A stretch of DNA of 64,000 bases, from assembly GCF_000170855.1 (NCBI RefSeq), contig NZ_ABCQ01000012.1:49479-113478 (forward strand). The letters run 5' to 3'. The first letter of the stretch is position 1. Every line of letters starts with the position of its first letter. This DNA is from Moritella sp. PE36 (GTDB lineage Bacteria; Pseudomonadota; Gammaproteobacteria; Enterobacterales; Moritellaceae). The position numbers and the translations under genes were made by a program. The notes beneath the pieces are model-generated. The model made no database searches and was not told the DNA's origin. It saw only the letters and a list, made by a program, of their open reading frames with translations. This document shows, piece by piece, positions 10,000-18,347 of the stretch.

Positions 10000-11229
10000 A
10001 TGTATTTAAGGTTATTACTTACATTTGTAATTATGTTTGCAGGACTTTTACTCCCGCCGTTTTTTGCTGTGCTTTCAACTGCGCAGCAAGGCATGTTGGT
10101 TGAATTACCGAATATATTATTTATGCTTGTGATCATACTAAGTCACTTCTTTAAGCAAGGTCGTAGTGGTTTTGCTGCGCTGCTGATGCTGGTGGCTTAC
10201 AACGTTATCCAACAACGTTTACAAACCCCGCTGGCGGTTGGCAGTACGTTATTTGAATATTATTTTCTGGTGTTGTTATTACCGGCAAATTTAGTGTTGT
10301 TATTATTCTTACCCGAACGCTCACTGTTCTCCTTTAAAGCACTTTCATATCACGCTATCTTTATCTTACAAGCTGCCGTTTTCTATTGGTTTATTCAGCC
10401 CGAACAATTACCTTTGGTGACCAGCTTGTTGACTGCAATAGAACCTTGGATCTTGGTATTCGGTGATGTGTCGGTATTACCCAACATATTACTGGGTTTA
10501 TTGATCTGTGCGGTGCTGATTGCGGCGATACTCATGCTGTTTAGAGATGTGTCTTCCGATCAAGCATTTCTGAGTGCGCTACTGGCGTGTACATTGACTG
10601 TGGTTGAGTTTGAGCAGCAGTGGATATCGGCCAGCATGTTTACCATCAGTGCGATTGTACTGCTGTTAAGTATATTAAAACGTAGCCATGAACAAGCTTT
10701 TATTGATGATCTTACCCGTATTCCGGGTCGTCGTGCGCTCAATATTGAACTGGCTCAGTTGAGTGGTAAGTACAGTATTGCCATGTTGGATATTGATCGC
10801 TTTAAAAAATTCAATGATGCCTATGGCCATGATATTGGTGATTCGGTATTAAAAATGGTGGCGTCGCAATTGGCGACAGTGAAAGGACGAGGTAGAGTAT
10901 TTCGTTACGGTGGAGAAGAATTTACTATCTTATTTAAAGGTAAATCGGCACTCGATTGTGTCGGTTACTTAAACGAAATTAGAGTATTAATTGCTGATTA
11001 TCCTTTTCAAATTCGCCAACCCGTCGAGCGTAGAGAACCACAGGAAGAAGGCGCTAACAATACGGACAGTTGTCGAGAGGAGTTTATTGACAAAACTGTT
11101 AAGGTTACAATCAGTATCGGTGTTGCCCAGGAGCGAAGTTCAACAACAAGCCCTGACGAAGTGATTATAGCGGCAGACAAACTACTGTATAAAGCCAAAG
11201 AATCAGGGCGAAATCAAGTGTGTGCTTAA
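10000..11229 (+). CDS. Membrane GGDEF-domain protein (putative diguanylate cyclase)
   Basis: 409 aa. The first 230 residues are strongly hydrophobic with about seven membrane segments; a GGDEF domain follows, with LDDLTRIPGRRAL-like entry and an active-site loop reading GGEEF. Known family role: making cyclic di-GMP from two GTP. The inhibitory RxxD site expected nine residues before the loop reads KGRG, so product inhibition is probably absent. I prefer ATG 10000 (AAGTGA upstream) to the in-frame GTG at 9991. The gene occupies the place where rpoH follows ftsX in E. coli. Confidence 0.88.
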   Translation: MYLRLLLTFVIMFAGLLLPPFFAVLSTAQQGMLVELPNILFMLVIILSHFFKQGRSGFAALLMLVAYNVIQQRLQTPLAVGSTLFEYYFLVLLLPANLVLLLFLPERSLFSFKALSYHAIFILQAAVFYWFIQPEQLPLVTSLLTAIEPWILVFGDVSVLPNILLGLLICAVLIAAILMLFRDVSSDQAFLSALLACTLTVVEFEQQWISASMFTISAIVLLLSILKRSHEQAFIDDLTRIPGRRALNIELAQLSGKYSIAMLDIDRFKKFNDAYGHDIGDSVLKMVASQLATVKGRGRVFRYGGEEFTILFKGKSALDCVGYLNEIRVLIADYPFQIRQPVERREPQEEGANNTDSCREEFIDKTVKVTISIGVAQERSSTTSPDEVIIAADKLLYKAKESGRNQVCA

Positions 11230-11260
11230 CTTCTCCCGACTAGGTTAATTGAGAGCTATG

Positions 11261-11854
11261 TTAGTGATAAATGTAACTGCCATCTTCACGTAACGAAAAT
11301 AGCACGGGTTCATTATCTACATCAGTAATTCTCAGTTGGATTAACTCACCTGTTGTCGCAATATAAAATGACATGATTTGTCCAGGTCTGACCTGGGTAA
11401 TGTATTGTGGCCGTAATGCAATTAAATCATGCAGTATTGCTGACGGAATATCGTATTGACGGAAAATACGGTAAACAGAATCGCCCTTGCGGATCACATG
11501 GGCACGCCATTCTCCGTCGATATATTCAGGGTCGAGTAGTTTAATTTTAACTGGCGGCGAGGTATTGTTGGTTTGATTATGTTCTAGGCCCGCTTTATTT
11601 GCTACATTTTGAGTTGGTGCGACCGTCAGCGTAATGGATTTTCGTGCGCTGGTTCCGGCTTGGCTGTTGGCTGTATCATTGGTTGCTGGCAGCATAAGTA
11701 ATACCACGACAGCGAGTAATACCGGAGGCAGTAATTTACGGTGAATACTTGGTAGTGATTTATACACGCTACGTAACACCTTGACGCGTATTGTTAATGA
11801 TGGAAATAATAATTTAGTTTTTTCGATAAGAGAATATAATGCACTGCTCCTCAT
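11261..11854 (-). CDS. OapA/YtfB-like envelope protein with LysM-like domain
   Basis: 197 aa from the ATG at 11854 (AGGAAATTA just upstream; the frame is open to 11908). There is a short basic cytoplasmic region, one membrane anchor (about 41-56, LLPPVLLAVVVLLML), a linker, and a C-terminal OapA/LysM-like domain (about 110-195: KGDSVYRIFRQYDIP, then LRPQYITQVRPGQ). E. coli YtfB has this layout, binds peptidoglycan glycans and localises to the septum. No M23 peptidase domain follows, so this is not MepM. Lies convergent with the GGDEF gene. Confidence 0.8.
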   Translation of the reverse strand: MRSSALYSLIEKTKLLFPSLTIRVKVLRSVYKSLPSIHRKLLPPVLLAVVVLLMLPATNDTANSQAGTSARKSITLTVAPTQNVANKAGLEHNQTNNTSPPVKIKLLDPEYIDGEWRAHVIRKGDSVYRIFRQYDIPSAILHDLIALRPQYITQVRPGQIMSFYIATTGELIQLRITDVDNEPVLFSLREDGSYIYH

Positions 11855-12101
11855 GATTAATTTCCTGTCATTTTTGTTTTGATCGGATTTTGAGCTAACC
11901 AAAATCACCTTAGATAATTACAATATTGGCGGGTTATAGTTGAAATAACTATCTATAACTTACTTAAATTACACAATTTGTTGTGATTATCTAAGATGAT
12001 TTTATTGCGCGTTTCATCATAATATAAATGCTTAAAAATAGCATATGTTGTTTCGCTTTTGATTGTGAAATTTTTATTTATTCTAAATAACAGGAATCTT
12101 G

Positions 12102-14357
12102 ATGACTGACGTTATTGATATGAGCTTAGAAGGTGTCGAAGAACAACCGCTAAGGGAATTTACCGAGCAAGCATATTTGAACTATTCCATGTATGTGATC
12201 ATGGATCGTGCCTTGCCTCATATTGGTGATGGATTAAAGCCAGTTCAACGCCGCATTACCTATGCTATGTCTGAGCTTGGCTTGCATGCGGGGGCTAAAT
12301 ATAAGAAGTCAGCGCGTACTGTTGGTGACGTATTGGGTAAATATCATCCCCATGGTGATAGTGCTTGTTATGAAGCTATGGTACTCATGGCACAACCTTT
12401 CTCTTATCGTTATCCATTAGTCGATGGTCAGGGTAACTGGGGTGCGCCGGATGATCCGAAATCATTTGCGGCAATGCGTTATACCGAAGCTAAATTATCC
12501 AAGTTTGCGGAAGTATTATTAGGTGAAGTTGGTTTGGGTACGGTTGACTGGTCACCTAACTTCGATGGCACCATGAAGGAGCCACAATTATTACCTGCAC
12601 GGTTACCACACATCCTGTTAAATGGTGTGACCGGTATTGCGGTTGGTATGGCGACGGATATTCCACCGCATAATGTACGCGAAGTGACGAATGCGTGCTT
12701 ACATCTGATTGATAATCCAAAAGCAGAATTGTCAGAACTGATGGCTTATGTGAAAGGTCCTGATTACCCGACTGAAGCGGAAATTATCACCCCAGAAAAA
12801 GACATCGCCAAGATCTACGAAACCGGTAAAGGCAGCATTAAAATGCGCGCGGTATTTACCATTGAAAGTGGTGATATTGTGATCAGCGCGCTGCCACATC
12901 AGGTTTCTGGTGGTAAGATTTTAGAGCAAATTGCGGCGCAAATGCAGGCCAAGAAATTGCCGATGGTGGCAGACTTACGTGATGAATCGGATCACGAAAA
13001 TCCAACCCGACTCGTCATTATCCCTCGTTCTAACCGTATTGATATCGAGCAGTTAATGGCGCATTTATTTGCCAGTACTGATCTTGAAAAAAACTTCCGC
13101 GTTAACTTGAATATGATCGGTTTGAATGAGAAACCACAAGTTAAAGGCTTAAAGAAAATATTATCTGAATGGTTGGTATTCCGCCACAGCACGGTGCGTC
13201 GCCGTCTGCAATTCCGCTTGGATAAAGTACTTTCACGTCTGCATATGCTTGATGGTTTATTGATCGCATTCTTAAATATTGATGAAGTGATTGATATTAT
13301 TCGTAATTATGATGATCCAAAAGCGGAATTAATAAGTCGCTTTGATTTGTCGGTTAAACAAGCAGAAGCGGTATTAGAACTAAAATTACGTCATTTAGCG
13401 AAACTAGAAGAAATGCGTATTCGTGGCGAGCAAGGTGAGTTAAATACCGAGCGTCACAAACTTGAGCAACTGTTAAGTTCAGATCGCCGCCTAGCAACCT
13501 TGGTTAAAAAAGAATTAATTGCGGATGCCGAGAAATTTGGTGATGAACGTCGTTCACCGATCATCGAGCGTAAAGAAGCGAAAGCCTTAACCGAAAAAGA
13601 ATTAATGCCAAATGAAGCCGTGACCGTGGTGTTATCGCAACAAGGCTGGGCACGTTGTGCTAAAGGCCATGATGTTGATGCCAAAGGACTCAGTTATAAA
13701 GCCAGCGATGGTTATAAAGATGCCGCAGAAGGACGCAGTAATTGTCCTGCGGTATTTATTGATTCGAGTGGTCGTTCGTTTGCACTTGATGCACACACAT
13801 TGCCTTCTGCACGTAGCCAGGGTGAGCCATTAACGACCCGATTTACCTTAGCGGCTGGGAAAACCTTTGTGCATGCGCTGATGGCGGATGATAGTCAGCA
13901 ATACTTACTCAGTTCTGATGCGGGTTATGGTTTCATTGGCAAGTTCAGTGACATGATCAGTCGTAATAAAAATGGTAAAGCATTATTAACCTTACCTGCT
14001 GCTGGTTTAGTGATTGAGCCACAAGCCGTGACAGATATAGCCACAGACCATTGTTTAATTATCTCTAACGAAGGCCGGATGTTGATTTTCCCGCTATCGT
14101 CATTACCATTATTATCGAAAGGTAAAGGTAATAAATTAATGAATATTCCATCCGCACGGGTTAAAAGCCGTGAAGAATTTGTGCAAATGCTGACAATTGT
14201 GCCGGAAGGACAGTCGGTGACACTTTATGCGGGTAAACGTAAATTAACCTTAAAACCTGCTGATTTAGAACATTATAAAGGTGAACGTGGACGTCGTGGC
14301 TTCAAATTACCACGCGGATTACAGCGAGTTGATACGTTAGAAGTCGTGGATGAATAA
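12102..14357 (+). CDS. parC: DNA topoisomerase IV subunit A ParC
   Basis: Breakage-reunion subunit that decatenates daughter chromosomes together with ParE. 751 aa from ATG 12102 (CAGGA six bases upstream; a TTG one codon earlier is less likely). Seen: QRRITYAM, quinolone pocket [12 protein letters not shown] with Ser87 and Glu91 (the wild-type pair equivalent to E. coli Ser80/Glu84), catalytic Tyr127 in [10 protein letters not shown], and a C-terminal beta-pinwheel region. parE is not adjacent. plsC follows 67 bases later. Confidence 0.97.
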   Translation: MTDVIDMSLEGVEEQPLREFTEQAYLNYSMYVIMDRALPHIGDGLKPVQRRITYAMSELGLHAGAKYKKSARTVGDVLGKYHPHGDSACYEAMVLMAQPFSYRYPLVDGQGNWGAPDDPKSFAAMRYTEAKLSKFAEVLLGEVGLGTVDWSPNFDGTMKEPQLLPARLPHILLNGVTGIAVGMATDIPPHNVREVTNACLHLIDNPKAELSELMAYVKGPDYPTEAEIITPEKDIAKIYETGKGSIKMRAVFTIESGDIVISALPHQVSGGKILEQIAAQMQAKKLPMVADLRDESDHENPTRLVIIPRSNRIDIEQLMAHLFASTDLEKNFRVNLNMIGLNEKPQVKGLKKILSEWLVFRHSTVRRRLQFRLDKVLSRLHMLDGLLIAFLNIDEVIDIIRNYDDPKAELISRFDLSVKQAEAVLELKLRHLAKLEEMRIRGEQGELNTERHKLEQLLSSDRRLATLVKKELIADAEKFGDERRSPIIERKEAKALTEKELMPNEAVTVVLSQQGWARCAKGHDVDAKGLSYKASDGYKDAAEGRSNCPAVFIDSSGRSFALDAHTLPSARSQGEPLTTRFTLAAGKTFVHALMADDSQQYLLSSDAGYGFIGKFSDMISRNKNGKALLTLPAAGLVIEPQAVTDIATDHCLIISNEGRMLIFPLSSLPLLSKGKGNKLMNIPSARVKSREEFVQMLTIVPEGQSVTLYAGKRKLTLKPADLEHYKGERGRRGFKLPRGLQRVDTLEVVDE

Positions 14358-14424
14358 CTCAGCTAACGCTTGTACACTGAGTATCGGCTAGGTATACTGC
14401 AGCCATGTTAAAAGAGGGTTACAA

Positions 14425-15144
14425 ATGTTATTAATTAGTCGTTTAATCTTGGTTTTACTATTTATGATCTATTTACTGATCATGAGTATATTACGCTTTA
14501 GTTTACAGCCTCGTCATCCAAAACACGTGGCATGTGTGGCGCGAAACTTCTCTCGTTTGGCGCGTATTTTTGGGGTGAAGCTAATAGTCCGTAAACCCGC
14601 TGGTTTGAATGATGCTGGCCCGTATGTATTTGTTGGTAATCATCAAAACAACTATGATTTGGTCACGATGACAGCTGCGGTACAACCGGGTACTGTATCA
14701 GTTGGCAAAAAAAGCTTAGTTTGGGTACCTATTTTTGGTTTTGTTTATTGGCTGTCAGGTAATATCCTGATCGACCGTAATAACAAAAGCAAAGCGTTCG
14801 GTACTATTTCTGCAGTGGCAGATCGTATCCGTAAAGGTCACTTGAGTATTTGGATGTTTGCCGAAGGTACGCGTAGCCGTGGCCGTGGTTTATTACCGTT
14901 TAAAACTGGCGCATTCCATACTGCAATTCAAGCGGAAGTACCGATTGTGCCAGTGTGTTGTTCAAATACGCATAACAAGATTAAATTAAACCGCTGGGAT
15001 AATGGCGAAGTGATTATTGAGATCATGGCACCGATTCCAACGGTGGGATTAGAGCGTAGTTCGGTAAGAAAGTTATCAACTGACGTACATGCCATCATGA
15101 AAAAACGTATTGACGAGCTATCTGCAGAAGCAAGAGACGCTTAA
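14425..15144 (+). CDS. plsC: 1-acyl-sn-glycerol-3-phosphate acyltransferase PlsC
   Basis: Adds the second acyl chain to lysophosphatidic acid to make phosphatidic acid at the inner membrane. 239 aa: hydrophobic N-terminus (about 1-22), the catalytic HX4D box NHQNNYD (72-78), substrate box FAEGTRSRGRG (from 145) and PIVPVC. An AGAGGG SD precedes the ATG. It follows parC, as in E. coli, and ends at a strong terminator. Confidence 0.95.
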   Translation: MLLISRLILVLLFMIYLLIMSILRFSLQPRHPKHVACVARNFSRLARIFGVKLIVRKPAGLNDAGPYVFVGNHQNNYDLVTMTAAVQPGTVSVGKKSLVWVPIFGFVYWLSGNILIDRNNKSKAFGTISAVADRIRKGHLSIWMFAEGTRSRGRGLLPFKTGAFHTAIQAEVPIVPVCCSNTHNKIKLNRWDNGEVIIEIMAPIPTVGLERSSVRKLSTDVHAIMKKRIDELSAEARDA

Positions 15145-15225
15145 TTAAATGTAACTATTAACCTTAATAATACCGAGCTGAATTTAAGGTGAATTATTTA
15201 AGGTAAATAATTTTTGATTAATAGT

Positions 15226-15263
15226 AAAACGCCCATCACAATTGAATTGTGATGGGCGTTTTT
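15226..15263. terminator. Bidirectional terminator, plsC / rsmC
   Basis: AAAACGCCCATCACAATT pairs almost immediately with AATTGTGATGGGCGTTTTT. This long stem, flanked by A and T runs, serves both convergent genes. Confidence 0.9.
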
Positions 15264-15317
15264 ATTTATGCTATTTATTAACGCAATGCGTTATGTGCAT
15301 AACTATTTATTGGCGAC

Positions 15318-16352
15318 TTATTTATTCGCGTAATAGACAGCAAATTTAGATGATTTTATTTGTAATAAACAATGTCCAAAACTTGCTTCGATGATTTCTG
15401 GATATTTAAGGAAGCTATTTGCCACTAAAACTAAATGACCGCGTGGATTAATGTAACCATTGGCTTCTTTTAAGAATGTCTCAGTACTTGCATAGTGGGT
15501 TTTTAAACCAGCATGGAAAGGTGGGTTAGAAATAATATAATCAAATTTACCGCTAATATCAGAATACACATCAGAAAGGTAAGCTTGACCGGCTAATTCA
15601 TTCGCCGCTAAGGTCAATTGACTCGATTTAACCGCAAGCGCGCTCACATCTGTCATTTCCACTTTACTTGCAGGGAAACGTTTAGCGATATAACTACCGA
15701 TAATACCGGCACCACAACCCAGATCAAGCACACGACCGGATGGTTTCTTGTGTAAGTTATTAAGTAGAATTTTACTGCCCGTATCCAGCTTACCGTGGCT
15801 AAATACGCCAGGTAATGTACATACTGTTAACTCAATGCTATTCACTGTGATAGGGAATGTTGTAACCCAATCATCTTGAACAAATTTAGCAACTGGCTTA
15901 TTTAGTTCCGTTACAAACAGCGAGCTACGACGTGCTGCATCTAGTTTGTTACAAATATCGCCATACGGGGCAAAGAATTTATTGGCACTGCGAATACCGG
16001 CATTGTTTTCACCCACCATGAAGATCATCGCGCCATCTTCAAGATGTTCGGTGATGTTGGCTAATAGATATGTTACTTCTGCTTTTGATTTTGACATGTA
16101 AATCAACGCAACTTGGTGTTTCTTAACGGCTTGATATTCAGTCGAGCAATGATTATCAATATTACTGACGTTATCATAATGTAGTTTAGCGGAATAATCG
16201 TAGCTGAATAACGTCACTTTTTTTGCTATTTTAGCTAATTCTGTCGGGTATGTATCTTCGATGTAACCCGCAATCAACAGGTCTTTGTCTTCAAAATATG
16301 CAGTATTACGTTCGAGTAATTGACTGGCTAGGGTATAACTATTGCTGATCAT
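15318..16352 (-). CDS. rsmC: 16S rRNA (guanine(1207)-N2)-methyltransferase RsmC
   Basis: AdoMet-dependent methylation of G1207 in 30S subunits. From the ATG at 16352 it is 344 aa (E. coli 343); the frame runs on to 16409 without family support. It has the family's duplicated fold: a degenerate N-terminal domain, then a C-terminal catalytic domain with DLGCGAG (210-216) and NPPFH (276-280). Diverges from dapA across a 396-bp region. Confidence 0.95.
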   Translation of the reverse strand: MISNSYTLASQLLERNTAYFEDKDLLIAGYIEDTYPTELAKIAKKVTLFSYDYSAKLHYDNVSNIDNHCSTEYQAVKKHQVALIYMSKSKAEVTYLLANITEHLEDGAMIFMVGENNAGIRSANKFFAPYGDICNKLDAARRSSLFVTELNKPVAKFVQDDWVTTFPITVNSIELTVCTLPGVFSHGKLDTGSKILLNNLHKKPSGRVLDLGCGAGIIGSYIAKRFPASKVEMTDVSALAVKSSQLTLAANELAGQAYLSDVYSDISGKFDYIISNPPFHAGLKTHYASTETFLKEANGYINPRGHLVLVANSFLKYPEIIEASFGHCLLQIKSSKFAVYYANK

Positions 16353-16369
16353 GGGTCTGGGCTCTTTAC

Positions 16370-16591
16370 TTAATTTGGTCGAAGATTTGGTCGGAGAGTA
16401 TATACCCAAACTACTTCAATATCTTCCCCTTTCGGTTTGTAAATTGCACATGCCATCAGTCGTTTGGCTATGGCTTTGCCTCGTGGGATTGGCGGTTTGA
16501 TGTTGCTTATACATGATCCCGCTTGACATTTTGCGGTGAATAACGAATTATTAAACGATAAATAATAAACGCTTAAATGTTTTTTCATCAA
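16370..16591 (-). other. Possible small ORF or dispersed intergenic repeat fragment
   Basis: A 73-codon frame whose middle reads PRGKAIAKRLMACA and KPKGEDIEVVWVYT. I recall similar short predicted peptides scattered between genes in marine gammaproteobacteria, where the DNA (GAAGTAGTTTGGGTATATA) behaves as an intergenic repeat. There is no convincing SD, and the C-terminal end abuts rsmC. I favour a repeat fragment over a real protein, but that rests on memory and not on a search. Confidence 0.3.
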
Positions 16592-16729
16592 AATGAGAAC
16601 GTCACATGCTTACTTTAAAACGAAAACAAGATAAACAAGGCAAATTAAAGCCAACGTAGCATGTGATTCGAGAACATATAAATCCCTATAGAAACCTCGA
16701 CCGCAATTTATGTATTCGAGGTTTTTTTA
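16558..16729 (+). ncRNA. Candidate small RNA or dapA leader ending in a terminator
   Basis: The rsmC-dapA gap holds a TTGACA at 16523-16528, 17 bases, then AATTAT at 16546-16551, which together predict a start near 16558. A perfect 9-bp inverted repeat (TCACATGCT 16602-16610 / AGCATGTGA 16658-16666) follows, then a terminator-like hairpin at 16692-16729 only 20 bases before dapA. Because rsmC points the other way, this terminator must end a short independent transcript or attenuate dapA. Confidence 0.35.
16692..16729 (+). terminator. Orphan terminator just upstream of dapA
   Basis: AAACCTCGA (16692-16700) pairs with TCGAGGTTT (16716-16724) followed by more T residues. No plus-strand gene precedes it. 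Confidence 0.6.
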
Positions 16730-16748
16730 TAACTGAAATGGAGCTTCT

Positions 16749-17666
16749 ATGAGTGTTAACTCACCGGTCACCGATAAAGCAGCAATGAAAGCATTACTTA
16801 AAGGCTCAATTGTTGCTTTGGTTACCCCGTTTAAAAATAATAAAATTGATGAACCAGCATTACGTAATCTCGTTGACTGGCATGTAGAACAGGGTACGCA
16901 TGGTATTGTTGCTGTGGGTACCACTGGTGAATGTCCAACATTATCATTAGAAGAGCATTGCCAAATTCTTGATATCGTTGTCAGCCAAGCTGCAGGCCGT
17001 TTACCGGTTATTGCAGGCGCGGGTTCAAATAATCCAACCGACGCGATCATGTTATCTAATCATGCTCAAGCTGCCGGTGCTATCGCGACGTTACATGTGG
17101 CTGGTTATTACAACCGTCCTTGTCAGGAAGGTTTATTCCAACATTTTAAAGCGATTAACGATAATAATGATCTGCCTATCATAGTTTACAATATCCCTGG
17201 TCGTGCGATTGTCGATATTCAACCTGAAACGTTAGCGCGTATGGCTGAATTGAAAAATGTGGTCGGTATTAAAGATGCAACAGGTGATCTGTCGCGTCCT
17301 TGGTTAGAACGTCAATTAATTAAAGGTGATTTCTCTTTCCTTTCTGGAGATGATTGCACCACGGTTGCTTATAATGTCTCGGGTGGTAACGGTTTGATCT
17401 CGGTGTCTGCAAACGTAGCGCCAAAACTGTATGCACAAGTACAAGAATTAACGTTTGCGGGTAAATATAATGAAGCGAGAGAATTACAAGATCGCTTGAT
17501 CACGCTTCATAGCTTAATGTTTAAAGAAACAAGTCCAGCAGGTGTGAAGTACGCTGTGTCGTTGTTAGGCTTGTGTGAACCTGAGTGCCGTTTACCTGTT
17601 ATTGAACTGACCCAAGGTACAAAAGATGAAATTCGCGCTGCTATGGTTGAATTAGAGTTGATTTAA
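16749..17666 (+). CDS. dapA: 4-hydroxy-tetrahydrodipicolinate synthase DapA
   Basis: Condenses pyruvate with aspartate semialdehyde, the first committed step to diaminopimelate and lysine. 305 aa, about 13 residues longer at the N-terminus than E. coli DapA; numbering runs +14. Seen: GTTGEC (Thr58/Thr59), Tyr147 in IVYNIPGR, and Schiff-base Lys175 in VGIKDATGD. SD TGGAGC. A hairpin directly upstream suggests either attenuation or an independent small RNA. No bamC follows, unlike in E. coli. Confidence 0.97.
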   Translation: MSVNSPVTDKAAMKALLKGSIVALVTPFKNNKIDEPALRNLVDWHVEQGTHGIVAVGTTGECPTLSLEEHCQILDIVVSQAAGRLPVIAGAGSNNPTDAIMLSNHAQAAGAIATLHVAGYYNRPCQEGLFQHFKAINDNNDLPIIVYNIPGRAIVDIQPETLARMAELKNVVGIKDATGDLSRPWLERQLIKGDFSFLSGDDCTTVAYNVSGGNGLISVSANVAPKLYAQVQELTFAGKYNEARELQDRLITLHSLMFKETSPAGVKYAVSLLGLCEPECRLPVIELTQGTKDEIRAAMVELELI

Positions 17667-17696
17667 GCTTGATGGTGTAAGGTTTTATAACTAATG

Positions 17697-17724
17697 AAAA
17701 CGGCGAGCTTAGCTCGCCGTTTTT
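17697..17724. terminator. Bidirectional terminator, dapA / DUF1566 gene
   Basis: AAAACGGCGAGC, short loop, then GCTCGCCGTTTTT: a compact GC-rich stem with A and T runs on either side, between convergent genes. Confidence 0.9.
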
Positions 17725-17748
17725 GATCTTAATCGATAAACATATCGA

Positions 17749-18333
17749 TTAGCGATAGCCACCTTTTACTGCGCGCACCGCATAAGTCGTTAACGAACTA
17801 TCATGTTGAGAAAAAGGCACTTCAGTACCGTTGGAAAAATCAATCACTCGAGAGACTAAATGTGTAATCGAATAGGGTAATGTAAGATCTGCAGACCCCT
17901 TGTAAGGTGTACTGCTATAATAAATACTCGATATAGCATTTGGGAATAAAGTAAGATTAATCGCGGGCTCTGCACAACTGCGATCAATGAGTGAACCAAG
18001 CTCTTTAATGTTTGGTAATCGCCAATCGCTAATATTATTGACACTATGTGCTTCAGCGCCAAGTAAGGCTTCCTCCCAGGTCGCAAAACTTATTGCTCCA
18101 CTACCAGAGCAAGTATTTGAGGTTCGGTTATAACTTTGTCCTATTGTACACTTTGCCCATACTAGACTAGTACGCAGATCAACGACGGTACCATCATGAT
18201 TATCAATAAAATCAGATGGTGTATAATCTTGTTGTAATGTTGCATCACAGTTTAAATTGACTGGATCTGATGCCGCAAAGACATGTGAGCTAAATAGTCC
18301 AGCGCAAATAAGTAACAAGGGTATTTTTTTCAT
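17749..18333 (-). CDS. Secreted DUF1566 (Lcl C-terminal domain) protein
   Basis: 194 aa with a clear Sec signal (KKIPLLLICAGLFSSHVFA, cleaved before ASDPV). The mature part resembles the DUF1566/Lcl_C fold: DNHDGTVVDLRTSLVWAKC, WEEALLGAEAHS, DWRLPNIKELGSLID and AVRAVKGG. Several Cys residues could form disulfides. Family members are surface or secreted proteins of unknown activity, some adhesive (Legionella Lcl). It lies 14 bp behind a larger DUF1566 lipoprotein gene, almost certainly in one transcript. Confidence 0.8.
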   Translation of the reverse strand: MKKIPLLLICAGLFSSHVFAASDPVNLNCDATLQQDYTPSDFIDNHDGTVVDLRTSLVWAKCTIGQSYNRTSNTCSGSGAISFATWEEALLGAEAHSVNNISDWRLPNIKELGSLIDRSCAEPAINLTLFPNAISSIYYSSTPYKGSADLTLPYSITHLVSRVIDFSNGTEVPFSQHDSSLTTYAVRAVKGGYR

Positions 18334-18347
18334 TGTAATATCGCCTC

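Noticed and set aside
12099..12101. TTG start for parC one codon upstream of the ATG
   Set aside because: The SD spacing fits ATG 12102 better, and ATG is preferred.
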